Positions 51,024 through 58,873 of a stretch of DNA of 64,000 nt are shown one piece after another. The position numbers were made by a program, and so were the translations under genes. Within the stretch, counting starts at the first letter, position 1, and each line of letters opens with the position of its first letter. The notes beneath the pieces were generated by a model that made no database searches, had not been told where the DNA came from, and worked only from the letters and a program-made list of their open reading frames with translations. Source of the stretch: Bacteroidaceae bacterium (GTDB lineage: Bacteria > Bacteroidota > Bacteroidia > Bacteroidales > Bacteroidaceae); assembly GCA_017469685.1 (NCBI GenBank), contig JAFUFW010000015.1, positions 41,710 to 105,709 of the forward strand, given 5' to 3'.

Positions 51024-51611
51024 ATGTTCACCGCTAACCAGTCTCCCGACTTCCTTTTCATAGACACGATACTCCTGGCCTACCGCCTCGGCCGTGTGCG
51101 CCACGAGGAGCAGAAGGCGGCGCTGCTGGCAGCGGCACGTGCTGCCACAGATGCCGTCAGCTTTCTCTCGGCCCTCGAGAACTTCGGTGTGGGGCGCCGC
51201 ACAGAGCTTCACCGCTTTGCAGGAGAAATCCTTGCTGCCCCACTCCGCTTCAGGGCTCAATACCCGCGAGTAGTAGGGCTTCGCGCTGACGGTCAGCCAG
51301 CAGAATCCTTTCTTGGCAACCAATATGCTCTTTTCCTCGTAGAGCCTGTGCTGACGCTTAAGCAGCAAGATCTTTTCTTCGATACTTACTGGTGGTTCGT
51401 CCACAATCACCAGACTACCTTCGTCCATCCGGGTCGCGGCACAGTCATCGGAGCCTACGCCACCGAGCCTCGTGACAACGCCTCCACGCTGCCGCGCTTC
51501 GAGGACTATCTCCTCCGCCTCACGTGTCACTCCACGCAGCGCATCCGCACCCGCTTCGAAGGCTTCCCTGCCGACATCGTCTGCGCCATACTCAAGCGCG
51601 CTTTCATGTGA
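51024..51611 (+). CDS. hypothetical protein, aromatic-rich
   Basis: A 195-residue soluble protein that I do not recognise. Features: an N-terminal helical half (FLFIDTILLAYRLGRVRHEEQ), and a C-terminal half with FFDTYWWFVHNHQTTFVHPG and a final positively charged helix. There is no signal peptide. I took the ATG at 51024, twelve bases after a repeat copy; the frame extends to a TTG at 51009 inside that repeat. A minus-strand ORF over the same bases is cysteine-rich and looks like a shadow. Neighbouring genes give no clue. Confidence 0.6.
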   Translation: MFTANQSPDFLFIDTILLAYRLGRVRHEEQKAALLAAARAATDAVSFLSALENFGVGRRTELHRFAGEILAAPLRFRAQYPRVVGLRADGQPAESFLGNQYALFLVEPVLTLKQQDLFFDTYWWFVHNHQTTFVHPGRGTVIGAYATEPRDNASTLPRFEDYLLRLTCHSTQRIRTRFEGFPADIVCAILKRAFM

Positions 51612-51613
51612 AC

Positions 51614-51653
51614 AAAAAAAGCCCCCGTCGCGTCATCGCGACGCAGCGGGGGC
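51614..51653 (-). terminator. terminator of the leftward sigma/anti-sigma operon
   Basis: GCCCCCGTCGCG, loop TCAT, CGCGAC, bulge, GGGGGC (51621-51653). Seven A at 51614-51620 become a T run on the minus strand. Confidence 0.85.
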
Positions 51654-51727
51654 ATGAAGAAAATTTACCTTGGCCGCACGAGCGGCCGTGTACCTATAGG
51701 TTTCTTACTAAAGTTCACTTTACAACT

Positions 51728-53974
51728 CTATTTCAATGTGGTGTGTTCTGTGACATAAGCCGTCGAAGGGCTTAAGGCTTCAATAGCACGGTCAATCATT
51801 GAGAGGTAATTGACTATTATTCCGTTGTCGACATATACCCGCAGCGAGGCTGCAAGTATCTGGCTGCGTAGCTCAGAGAGCCGTTGCACGTAGTCGGCAG
51901 GATTGGAGGCCAGCGGCGCGGAGTCCTGACACACGGCTGAGAGGAGGCGGAGGTAGACGCCGAGGTTATAATAGTTGTCCATTGGGTTTCGTGAGAAGCG
52001 ACGAAGCGCCTTCTTGGCACTTGAATAGTCGCGGTTGAAGCGGCGGTAGAAGTCCTTGGCAGTACGCACACCCGCAGTGGTGTGTTCGCCGCCGAGGCGC
52101 ACGATGGCATCGGAGAGAGCTTCGTCGGCCAAGGTTCCTGAAGAATTAGAGCGCAGGAGCACGAGGTGGCGTCGCAGGGTTCGCTGCTCATCGGCATTTT
52201 CCATTGAAGCGGCAAAGATAGCCAGTTCGCGCAGCTTGGCAGCGACGTAGGCGTCGGTGAGGGATCCGTCGGAGCGATAAGCGTCAATGATCTGCTTCTG
52301 AACTTTCTGGAAAAAAAGACCGGGCCGCCCGTCGGCAGTGAAGAAGCTCAAGGCCTCGCCGTACTGGCGGCGCAGTGTGTCGAGCGTGGCGGTGTAGTTG
52401 GCGCTGGCACGCTGGAGAGAGGTTGTATAGGACGACGACAGTTCGCTCAGCGCACTGCGGTAGGAGTTCAGCTTAGCCTCATCGTTAATGTCGTTCAGCT
52501 GCTCTCGCTTTATCACAGCCCAGTTGCTCTCAAAGTTTTCCTTGAGTGTGCGGGTAGTCTCGTTGTAGGCGTCGGAATAAAGTTGAAGGTCCTGCAAGTA
52601 AAGATGTTTGTTCACCGCGAAGCCCAACGCTTGGGCGTTAGCTTCGTTCTCCAAGGTGTTGAGGTCGAGGCCGCGCTTCTTCACATCTTCGCTCGCATCG
52701 TAGCCCGCATCTTTTCCATTAGTGCGATAGAGCACCTGCTTGCGCGAGAGGATATTGTGCATCATGCGCAGTTCGGCATTGATGGTGTCGTCAGAGAGTG
52801 TAGGCAGCTCTATGACATCGTTGTCGCGCGTCACCAGCGATGGCAGGGGACGGATGGTGGCTTCGTAGGCGGTGAGCTGCGAGGCTGTAGTAGGTGTGGC
52901 GCCCATCTGCCATAGATAGGCTGGCACGGTGCTCTGGATGAAGGGGTTGCGGATGATGCCTCCGTTAGGGCGTTCGGTGTTGATGACGAACAGTTCGCCT
53001 ACGATCTGCTGGCGCGGCACATCTGCTTTGTACCATAGGGCATAGACGTAGCGGTTCTCGGGGAAGTCCTCGTCAGTGAAATAGGCGTAGAGGATGTTCC
53101 AGTCGGTCTGACTGCCGAGGCCGAAGTTGGCATTGTCAGGTCCAACAATGATGCTGACGTTCTCAGCCTTCTCGCCTGCAGGCTTGTTGAGGTAGCGGTA
53201 GGCGTGCGGGCGCTCGGCCTCGAATGCTTTGTAGAGAGGCGTGAGCAGTCGGCTCTCCTCGCTGAGTGGAGCGCGGAAGCCCCAGGTGCTGTACATATTT
53301 ATCCATCGGCCCGTGGCTGCCAGGCGCGACCAGTGGAGACTGCGGCTCACTGTGAGCTCACTATTATCCTCTGCGAAAGCATGGACAGCATCCGTCAGCG
53401 CAGCGTATGAGGGGCGCGAGGGTTGCAGGATATTAGGATGCTTGGTCTGGGCATCTATCTTGTAGTGGTGCAGGCGGCCCGTGATGTTCTTTCCGTCGGG
53501 TGTTGGTTTCCACGTGAGGACGTAGTAGTGGTAAGCCGTTGGTGTGGCCGCAGCGTCAATGAAACCGCCGAGGAGCAGGTTCGTCTCGGCATCGGTGCCT
53601 ATGCTCACGCTCTTGCCTGGAAGGCTTACATGGTAATCCCATGTGTGGGCAGAGTGAGCATCCTGACGCTCGTAGCGTGTGCAGACGTCGCCGTCAGCTT
53701 CCACGGCAGCATAGAAGTTGTCGATTAAAGGACGTTGTGCCGCAGGCAAGAGGATGTCTAATGCAAACCATTCGCTCTTGTGCACTACCCCATCTGCGGT
53801 GACGCTGGTCTGTATTCGCTGGTTCGACGTATACCGTGCTATGCCGGCAGTGGTAGCATTGTTAGCATCGAGGATAGCTTGGAAGGCATGTTCTACTTGC
53901 TGGGGTTGGGCGCCAAGTCGCGAGGGCAGGATGGCGAAGGCCACGAGGGCCAGAGAGAGAGTTCGTAAGTTCAT
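51728..53974 (-). CDS. large exported protein of unknown function, third gene of sigma/anti-sigma operon
   Basis: A 748-residue protein. Signal peptide (MNLRTLSLALVAFAILPSRLGAQ, cut at about residue 22; ATG at 53974 chosen over an upstream frame without a signal). Residues about 25-460 look like a beta-rich part, for example WDYHVSLPGKSVSIGTDAE and YAYFTDEDFPENRYVYALWY. About 460-620 is helical and probably coiled (ETTRTLKENFESNWAVIKREQ, ASANYTATLDTLRRQYGEAL), and the rest is helical. I do not recognise the family. It lies 60 bases after the anti-sigma-like gene and ends at a strong terminator, so it is likely an effector or sensor controlled by this sigma factor. Confidence 0.75.
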   Translation of the reverse strand: MNLRTLSLALVAFAILPSRLGAQPQQVEHAFQAILDANNATTAGIARYTSNQRIQTSVTADGVVHKSEWFALDILLPAAQRPLIDNFYAAVEADGDVCTRYERQDAHSAHTWDYHVSLPGKSVSIGTDAETNLLLGGFIDAAATPTAYHYYVLTWKPTPDGKNITGRLHHYKIDAQTKHPNILQPSRPSYAALTDAVHAFAEDNSELTVSRSLHWSRLAATGRWINMYSTWGFRAPLSEESRLLTPLYKAFEAERPHAYRYLNKPAGEKAENVSIIVGPDNANFGLGSQTDWNILYAYFTDEDFPENRYVYALWYKADVPRQQIVGELFVINTERPNGGIIRNPFIQSTVPAYLWQMGATPTTASQLTAYEATIRPLPSLVTRDNDVIELPTLSDDTINAELRMMHNILSRKQVLYRTNGKDAGYDASEDVKKRGLDLNTLENEANAQALGFAVNKHLYLQDLQLYSDAYNETTRTLKENFESNWAVIKREQLNDINDEAKLNSYRSALSELSSSYTTSLQRASANYTATLDTLRRQYGEALSFFTADGRPGLFFQKVQKQIIDAYRSDGSLTDAYVAAKLRELAIFAASMENADEQRTLRRHLVLLRSNSSGTLADEALSDAIVRLGGEHTTAGVRTAKDFYRRFNRDYSSAKKALRRFSRNPMDNYYNLGVYLRLLSAVCQDSAPLASNPADYVQRLSELRSQILAASLRVYVDNGIIVNYLSMIDRAIEALSPSTAYVTEHTTLK

Positions 53975-54033
53975 AATCGTTGTAATCACGGCAACGCCGC
54001 AGTTTATATTTACCATTTACTATTAACCTTTTG

Positions 54034-54708
54034 TCACGATGGTTGGTTTGGTGAGTTGCATGTAGCAAGAGCCTGCTGCTGAGCTTCTACGGCTTCCTGC
54101 AAGACCTCAGCCTCCACAGCCGATAACGCGGCGAGCGTCTCAGCCTCTATGGCGGCGAGCTCAGCTGCATGATAGTCGTTGGGTACATCTTTCTGTTGAG
54201 CAGGCTCCTGCTGCTCCACACCTCTTTTTGTATTGGCCTGCGAGACAGGAGCCGCTTCAGCTAAAGCCGCTCCCTGCACCGAAGTAGGTGGCAGACTCTT
54301 CAGCCGGCTTTCGGCGGCAGCATCCTTCGCACAATCATCAGCCACAGCATGAGTGTCTGACTCACTAACTACCGACGCCGTATTGTTAGCCAGAACGGGT
54401 GCGGCCGTCGATGCTGAAGGCATAGGCTGAACAACACTATGCGATTGAGGCCAGAGGATGAAAGCCAGAATCACAGAGGCAGCGGCAATAAAGGAGAGTC
54501 CTGCCCAAGCCCTTACACGAAGCGAGGCTCTGCGAGCCGGCTGTAGCCCTGCCTCTGCGGGCGCCTGCGAGCGAGCTTGCGCTACTAAGCTGTCGAACTC
54601 AGCCTCGGCAGCCTCCAGTTCCTCGTCCGAAGGCACTGCTGTCAGCTCAGGCTGCAGCGGCAACTTGCCCTCCAGATAACTTTCAATTTTTATTTTTTCA
54701 AGATTCAT
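54034..54708 (-). CDS. single-pass membrane protein, likely anti-sigma factor
   Basis: In this 224-residue protein, residues 1-65 are cytoplasmic and acidic (YLEGKLPLQPELTAVPSDEELEAAE), followed by one membrane segment (about 71-90, AGLSFIAAASVILAFILWP) and a long Ala/Glu/Gln-rich, probably coiled periplasmic tail. Its ATG overlaps the stop of the sigma gene in ATGA. Overlap with an ECF sigma gene and a single membrane helix are what anti-sigma factors look like. No zinc motif is seen. Confidence 0.78.
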   Translation of the reverse strand: MNLEKIKIESYLEGKLPLQPELTAVPSDEELEAAEAEFDSLVAQARSQAPAEAGLQPARRASLRVRAWAGLSFIAAASVILAFILWPQSHSVVQPMPSASTAAPVLANNTASVVSESDTHAVADDCAKDAAAESRLKSLPPTSVQGAALAEAAPVSQANTKRGVEQQEPAQQKDVPNDYHAAELAAIEAETLAALSAVEAEVLQEAVEAQQQALATCNSPNQPS

Positions 54709-55214
54709 AGCCAGCCTCCTTTCTTCAATTCGTTTTTTATCTTTCGGCGCGCAGAGCTTAGCATGGCGCTGACGGTACGTACATCTATGCCTGTTGCGGC
54801 AGCAATCTGAGTCGTCTCCATCTGTGCTTCGGCAAACATCGTCCATAGCCTGCGCTCTGAAGGGCGCAGATGGCTCACTGCCTGCACAACTGCTTCACGC
54901 ATCTCACGCTCCTGCAGCATGTCAGCAGCAGTCGTCTGGCTTGCTTCAGTCTTTGTCGTCTTATTCGCCATGGGTACCAGCAGTTCCGTATGCATCCGCC
55001 TCTTCGCATCAATGCAGGCGTGCTTTGTAAGCCTCACTGCCAACCGCTCGGCATCTTCCTCTGCCGGCAACCCTTGCCATGCCGTCCATAGCCTCAACAG
55101 CGCTTCCTGCGCCGCATCTTCAGCCGCCTCCTCGTCGCCGAAGAATGATAGCCCCAAAGCCATAAGCCTCGGGCGCAACTTCAGTGCTATGGGAGAGAAC
55201 TCTGCGGGTGCCAT
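54705..55214 (-). CDS. RNA polymerase sigma factor, ECF type
   Basis: A 169-residue sigma-70 family protein: region 2 (about 15-75: FSPIALKLRPRLMALGLSFFG, EDAAQEALLRLWTAW) and region 4 (about 110-165: LRPSERRLWTMFAEAQMETTQIAAATGIDVRTVSAMLSSARRKI, split at about 110-153). The start is the ATG at 55214, after an inverted repeat CGCATAACA/TGTTATGCG (55227-55252). It is co-transcribed with the anti-sigma-like and effector genes. The SDR gene upstream ends 61 bases before, so this may be one longer operon. Confidence 0.88.
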   Translation of the reverse strand: MAPAEFSPIALKLRPRLMALGLSFFGDEEAAEDAAQEALLRLWTAWQGLPAEEDAERLAVRLTKHACIDAKRRMHTELLVPMANKTTKTEASQTTAADMLQEREMREAVVQAVSHLRPSERRLWTMFAEAQMETTQIAAATGIDVRTVSAMLSSARRKIKNELKKGGWL

Positions 55215-55226
55215 ACAATAAAATAA

Positions 55227-55252
55227 CGCATAACACCCAGTGATGTTATGCG
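55227..55252. promoter_or_regulatory. inverted repeat ahead of the sigma gene
   Basis: CGCATAACA (55227-55235) and TGTTATGCG (55244-55252) with an eight-base spacer. It lies 13 bases upstream of the sigma start codon: a possible operator or leader hairpin. Confidence 0.5.
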
Positions 55253-55275
55253 CCATTAACAATTATTAATCTTTT

Positions 55276-56046
55276 TCATAGCCTTATCCTTCTCCACAGC
55301 CAGCGCGGCAGCAGCCGCCAGCAGAAGGTGAGGACGCGGTAGCGCCAGTCCACTATTCGCACGTGGCGTCGTTTCCGTATCGAGCGGACGATGTCGCGCG
55401 CCACATCTTCAGGCCGCATAAGCATAGGATAGTTGAAGCCGTCGCCGAGCAAAGCTGTGTCCACGAAACCAGGGCGTATGTCCAGAACGTGTATGTTGAG
55501 GCACCTCTGCCGTGCCTGCTGCTCTAAGGCTTCGAGGTAGTTGGCCTGAAAGGCTTTTGTGGCTGAGTAGGCAGGGGCAGGTCCAAGACCCTTGGTGCCG
55601 GCAATGGATGTTATGGCGGCAATCATTCCACCCTCTGACAGCCCATCCCCGGTCTGCTCCCCTCCTTTGGGGAGGTGCTGGGGGTGGGCTGTAAAGTATC
55701 TGTAGGCAGCGTCTATCATCCGCGTGAAGCCAGCGGCGTTAGTCTCCACCGTGCGCAGCTCCACGTCCGGCTCCAGCGTGCGGTTCTGCCAGCCTATGCC
55801 GGCGGCGTGGAAGTAGAGGTCCATGCCTCCGAGTCGCTCGATGAGCGTCTGCAGTTGCGTGGGGGCGTCAGCCTGCGTCACGTCCAGCTTCACCACCTCC
55901 ACACGCCCTGGAGCCTCGCCCTGCAGAGCCAGCAAGGGCTCCTCGCGTCTGGCGCATGCGCCAACTGTCCAGCCATCGGCCAGCAGCTGCCGCGCCACCT
56001 CCAGTCCTATTCCCGAGCTGGCGCCCACGATAATAGCTCTCTTCAT
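55276..56046 (-). CDS. short-chain dehydrogenase/reductase
   Basis: A 256-residue NAD(P)-dependent oxidoreductase. Rossmann motif GASSGIG (8-14), NAG-type HAAGIGW, and the catalytic S...YSATK (Y-x-x-x-K). The substrate is unknown. About 15-20 residues (HPQHLPKGGEQTGDGLSEGG) between helix and the GMIAAITSIAG strand come from a GC-rich palindromic insertion (55640-55692). The C-terminus ends in a basic, hydrophobic stretch (LLPRWLWRRIRL), suggesting membrane association. Confidence 0.88.
   Translation of the reverse strand: MKRAIIVGASSGIGLEVARQLLADGWTVGACARREEPLLALQGEAPGRVEVVKLDVTQADAPTQLQTLIERLGGMDLYFHAAGIGWQNRTLEPDVELRTVETNAAGFTRMIDAAYRYFTAHPQHLPKGGEQTGDGLSEGGMIAAITSIAGTKGLGPAPAYSATKAFQANYLEALEQQARQRCLNIHVLDIRPGFVDTALLGDGFNYPMLMRPEDVARDIVRSIRKRRHVRIVDWRYRVLTFCWRLLPRWLWRRIRL
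55640..55692. repeat. GC-rich palindromic element in frame within the SDR gene
   Basis: Contains CTCCCCTCCTTTGGGGAG flanked by CCCATCCCC and GGGGGTGGG: nested inverted repeats of the same type as those at 6007, 7521 and 26852. Confidence 0.75.
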
Positions 56047-56198
56047 CGTTTCCAGTTTAAATATTCTTAAATAGAAAACATCTCTATTTTATGCAAACCA
56101 CAGGTTCGTGTATGTTATTATCGCTCAGAAATCTGTGCAATAAAGTAATAAATCTTATTACGATAGGACGAGTAATCTGCTGAATCTGTGTTCCTTCA

Positions 56199-56708
56199 TT
56201 ACTTATTCATCCTCGCCTGCCTTGCAAAGGCGAAGAGTTCGAGGGGGAGGTGGCAGTAGCCGTCGGGGTGCTTGTCGAGGTAGTCCTGGTGGTGCTCGTC
56301 GGCAGGCCAGAACGTCCGCAGCGGTTCCACCTCCACGACGATAGGTCCGTCAAGCATCGCCTGCTGCTCGGCAAAGATCTTGCGTATGACGGGCAGGTCG
56401 TCCTCATCAGTGTAGTACACGCCCGTGCGGTAGCGCGTGCCCTCGTCGTGGCCCTGTCGGTTGAGGCTCAGGGGGTCTATAGCCTTGAAGAACATACGCA
56501 GCAGGAACTCCAGGTCGGCCACCTGCTCGTCGTAGCAGATGCGCACCGTCTCGGCATAGCCCGTCGCGTCGGTGTACACCTCCTCGTAAGTAGGCTGCAT
56601 GGTGTGTCCGTTGGCGAAGCCCACCTCGGTGTCCACTACTCCCTCTATCTGTTTGAAGAAATGCTCGGTGCCCCAGAAGCAGCCGCCGGCAAGATAAATC
56701 TCTTTCAT
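56199..56708 (-). CDS. msrA: peptide methionine sulfoxide reductase MsrA
   Basis: Repairs methionine-S-sulfoxide in proteins. The 169 residues start MKEIYLAGGCFWG with the catalytic cysteine at residue 10. VEVGFANGHTMQPTYEEVYTDATGYAE and PADEHHQDYLDKHPDGYCH are family signatures. The cysteine near the C-terminus in DGYCH may resolve the disulfide. Either of two adjacent ATGs (56711 or 56708) may be the start. A minus-strand TACCTTTG at 56738-56745 is the likely -7 element. No msrB domain is fused. Confidence 0.93.
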   Translation of the reverse strand: MKEIYLAGGCFWGTEHFFKQIEGVVDTEVGFANGHTMQPTYEEVYTDATGYAETVRICYDEQVADLEFLLRMFFKAIDPLSLNRQGHDEGTRYRTGVYYTDEDDLPVIRKIFAEQQAMLDGPIVVEVEPLRTFWPADEHHQDYLDKHPDGYCHLPLELFAFARQARMNK

Positions 56709-56809
56709 CATCGTCAGTCTTTTCGTATTACTTTTCGCAAAGGTAGCCTTTTGCTGCCACACTACAGCGTATTTAAGGGTATTTAACTACAGAGACATAT
56801 TTAAAAATA

Positions 56810-56842
56810 ATCCCCGCCGCGTCAGCAAGACGAAGCGGGGAT
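56810..56842 (-). terminator. terminator after the panE relic
   Basis: ATCCCCGC...GCGGGGAT with inner CGTC/GACG pairing, then TATTTTTAA on the minus strand. It closely resembles the hairpin at 51621-51653. Confidence 0.8.
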
Positions 56843-56950
56843 GGAGGGAGATATTATCTTTTTCACGTTGTTTTGGTCCTGTGCCAGCCGTGCGCCGTAG
56901 AATCCGCCTATGGCTCCTGTGCCTACGACGGCGTAAGAAAGTCTTTTCAT
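56822..56950 (-). pseudogene. N-terminal relic of 2-dehydropantoate 2-reductase (panE-like)
   Basis: A 42-codon frame reads MKRLSYAVVGTGAIGGFYGARLAQ, the exact Rossmann start of PanE/ApbA proteins (G-x-G-x-I-G-G-x-Y/F-G), then runs into unrelated residues (DQNNVKKIISPSIPASSC) and stops inside a terminator hairpin. About 270 codons expected of a full gene are missing. The frame starts 15 bases after the stop of the DUF4838 gene, so a complete panE once probably followed it. It may still be translated. Confidence 0.75.
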
Positions 56951-56965
56951 CGTGTTCTATTTTTA

Positions 56966-58687
56966 TTATTTCAACGTTTTGACAAACTCATCTATCGTCT
57001 GCCACTCGTTGACGCGATAGCCGTTCTGGCGCACGAGGCGCAGATATTCGGCCTTGGAGCCGTCGGCAGCGGCTGCCTTGGGCGAGCGCATAGTGTGGAG
57101 GTAGAGGGGCTGCAGGCGCACGCGGTCGACGCGGGCAGCGAGCTGCTGATCTGCAGCTACCTTCGTGCGGGCCCGGTTGAGCAGTTGCAAGGCGGAGGTG
57201 GTGAACTGGTCGGTGTAGAGCTCGCTGTTGTGGCGGACGTAGATGCCCATGACTGTCTGCGGGGTTACGAGCTTGCGGCAGAGGCTGATGTAGGTGAGAA
57301 CGTCGGTGGCGGCAGCGCCGTAGTAGGCTCGGACAAATTCGCGCGTGAGGACCTCGACATCCTGCTGAGGGTTCCATAGCAAGCGCGTGAGCAGCCACGC
57401 CTTGAGCTCTGCGAACTCGCCCCCGGCGGTCTGGAACTGCGCCTCTTCCTGAATGCCGATGGCGTTGTGGTTGCGGAATATCTGAATATTGCGCGCCAGC
57501 ACCTGCAGGTTGGGGAAGGGGGCGTGGTACTGTGCGAAGTCGACAACGTAGTCCCAGATATAGAGCTTGGGGGCTATCGCCTGCCAGGCGCGTAGGTCGG
57601 TCATGAAGGGGGCGTTGGCCTCGCACTCGTCGAGGGCATGGGCGAAGCAACACTCGATGCTGCATAGGCGGATGACTACGTTGTCGGCAGGTCGTATGCC
57701 TACGGGTGCCTTGCGGGTGTAGCGGTAGGCGAAGGTGCCGACGTATTTGTCGGGGTAGACGGCCCCGACAATGGCTGCCGCCTGATTTACGAACCACAGC
57801 ATGAGGCCCGACTGCGACTGGTAGCGCTCGGCCATGGCGGTGCATCGCTCGCACTGGCAGTAGAGCTGGTTGTCGTTCTGTGAGAGGCTGTAGACCCAGT
57901 AGTCGGGGTTCTCGGCGATGACCTTCAGCAGGCGCTCCTTGCAGATACGCAGGACGTCGGGGTTGGTGAGACAGAGCTGCCCGTTGGGGATGCGCTTGCC
58001 GTCGCGCAGGGCGAAGTATTCGGGGTGGGAGGCGAAGAACTCGTCGGGCGGCACGAAGCGTCCGCAGGTGTGTGCGCTCCAATAGGCTCCTATGCCACCG
58101 TAGGCGTTCTTCTGCGTAGACCAAAGTGTGTTGTTCTTGTTGTGGGCGCACCATACGGGGTCGTCGGCCACTTGCTTGTACTGGGCATAGCGATAGCGCA
58201 GGGCTGGCGCTTCGTGCACGCGCATGCTTTTGAGCTTATATGACTTGCGGGCAGGCACTACGGTGCAGTCTGGCGCATACCAGCGTACGCCGAGCTCGTT
58301 CTCGAGGAATGCGAAGACGCCGTACATGGTGCCGCGGTCACGCCCGCCGTAGATGTAGAGGTTGTCGGCGACGGTCTCGTAGGTGAAGGCCTCGTCGTCG
58401 TGAGCTGGTTCGGCGGCTCCTGTGGCTGCCTTGACGCGCTGGTCATAGCCGATATAGATGCAGGGCTGAGTGGTAGTGGCAGCTGCGGTGATGATGGGCA
58501 GCTGGGCTCCGCTCACCTGCCGGAGGTAGCTCTGCAGCTCGCGGGCTGCGGTCTGCTCGGAGGTGGATGCTCCGTGGGCCAGGATGATGCTGTAGGCGCT
58601 GCGGCCGCGGCTGAAGAGCGAGGGCGATGCCACCGCAGCAGAAGCTGTCAGCAGCAAGAGTATCAGAGCGAGGAATTTCGTCTTCAT
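56966..58687 (-). CDS. DUF4838 family exported protein (glycosidase-like)
   Basis: A 573-residue protein with a signal peptide (ends AVASP, residue 21). Residues about 30-150 resemble the N-terminal domain of family 67 alpha-glucuronidases (EQTAARELQSYLRQVSGAQLPI, NLYIYGGRDRGTMYGVFAFLE). The main part is DUF4838-like (about 190-500), with WVYSLSQNDNQLYCQCERC and LRAWQAIAPKLYIWDYVVDFAQYH. A polysaccharide role is likely, but the substrate is unknown. The promoter TATCTTTG is at 58735-58742 on the minus strand, next to heptad repeats. A panE relic follows. Confidence 0.87.
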   Translation of the reverse strand: MKTKFLALILLLLTASAAVASPSLFSRGRSAYSIILAHGASTSEQTAARELQSYLRQVSGAQLPIITAAATTTQPCIYIGYDQRVKAATGAAEPAHDDEAFTYETVADNLYIYGGRDRGTMYGVFAFLENELGVRWYAPDCTVVPARKSYKLKSMRVHEAPALRYRYAQYKQVADDPVWCAHNKNNTLWSTQKNAYGGIGAYWSAHTCGRFVPPDEFFASHPEYFALRDGKRIPNGQLCLTNPDVLRICKERLLKVIAENPDYWVYSLSQNDNQLYCQCERCTAMAERYQSQSGLMLWFVNQAAAIVGAVYPDKYVGTFAYRYTRKAPVGIRPADNVVIRLCSIECCFAHALDECEANAPFMTDLRAWQAIAPKLYIWDYVVDFAQYHAPFPNLQVLARNIQIFRNHNAIGIQEEAQFQTAGGEFAELKAWLLTRLLWNPQQDVEVLTREFVRAYYGAAATDVLTYISLCRKLVTPQTVMGIYVRHNSELYTDQFTTSALQLLNRARTKVAADQQLAARVDRVRLQPLYLHTMRSPKAAAADGSKAEYLRLVRQNGYRVNEWQTIDEFVKTLK

Positions 58688-58734
58688 AGGCTGGTGGGTA
58701 TGATGAAATGAAAACAGACGTTACTTTTCCTCTG

Positions 58735-58865
58735 CAAAGATATTAATAAAAGATTAGAGATGAGGAATTAGAGATTAAAGATTTTGTTATTTTGTTCTTT
58801 TCTACACCTACAACGAAAAAAAAACAACCCTCTAATCTCTAATCCCTAATCTTTTCATACCTTTG
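58735..58865. repeat. divergent promoter region built of GATTAGG/CTAATCC heptads
   Basis: Minus-strand TATCTTTG (58735-58742) and plus-strand TACCTTTG (58858-58865) flank an imperfect inverted repeat: AAAAGATTAGAG and further units from about 58748, and CTCTAATCTCTAATCCC to about 58852. It is the same architecture as 44649-44798. Confidence 0.85.
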
Positions 58866-58873
58866 TGGCGATT

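Noticed and set aside
50976-51530. 184-codon minus-strand frame opposite the hypothetical gene at 51024
   Set aside because: It is rich in Cys and Gly with no family pattern. The plus-strand frame has more natural composition, though neither is certain.
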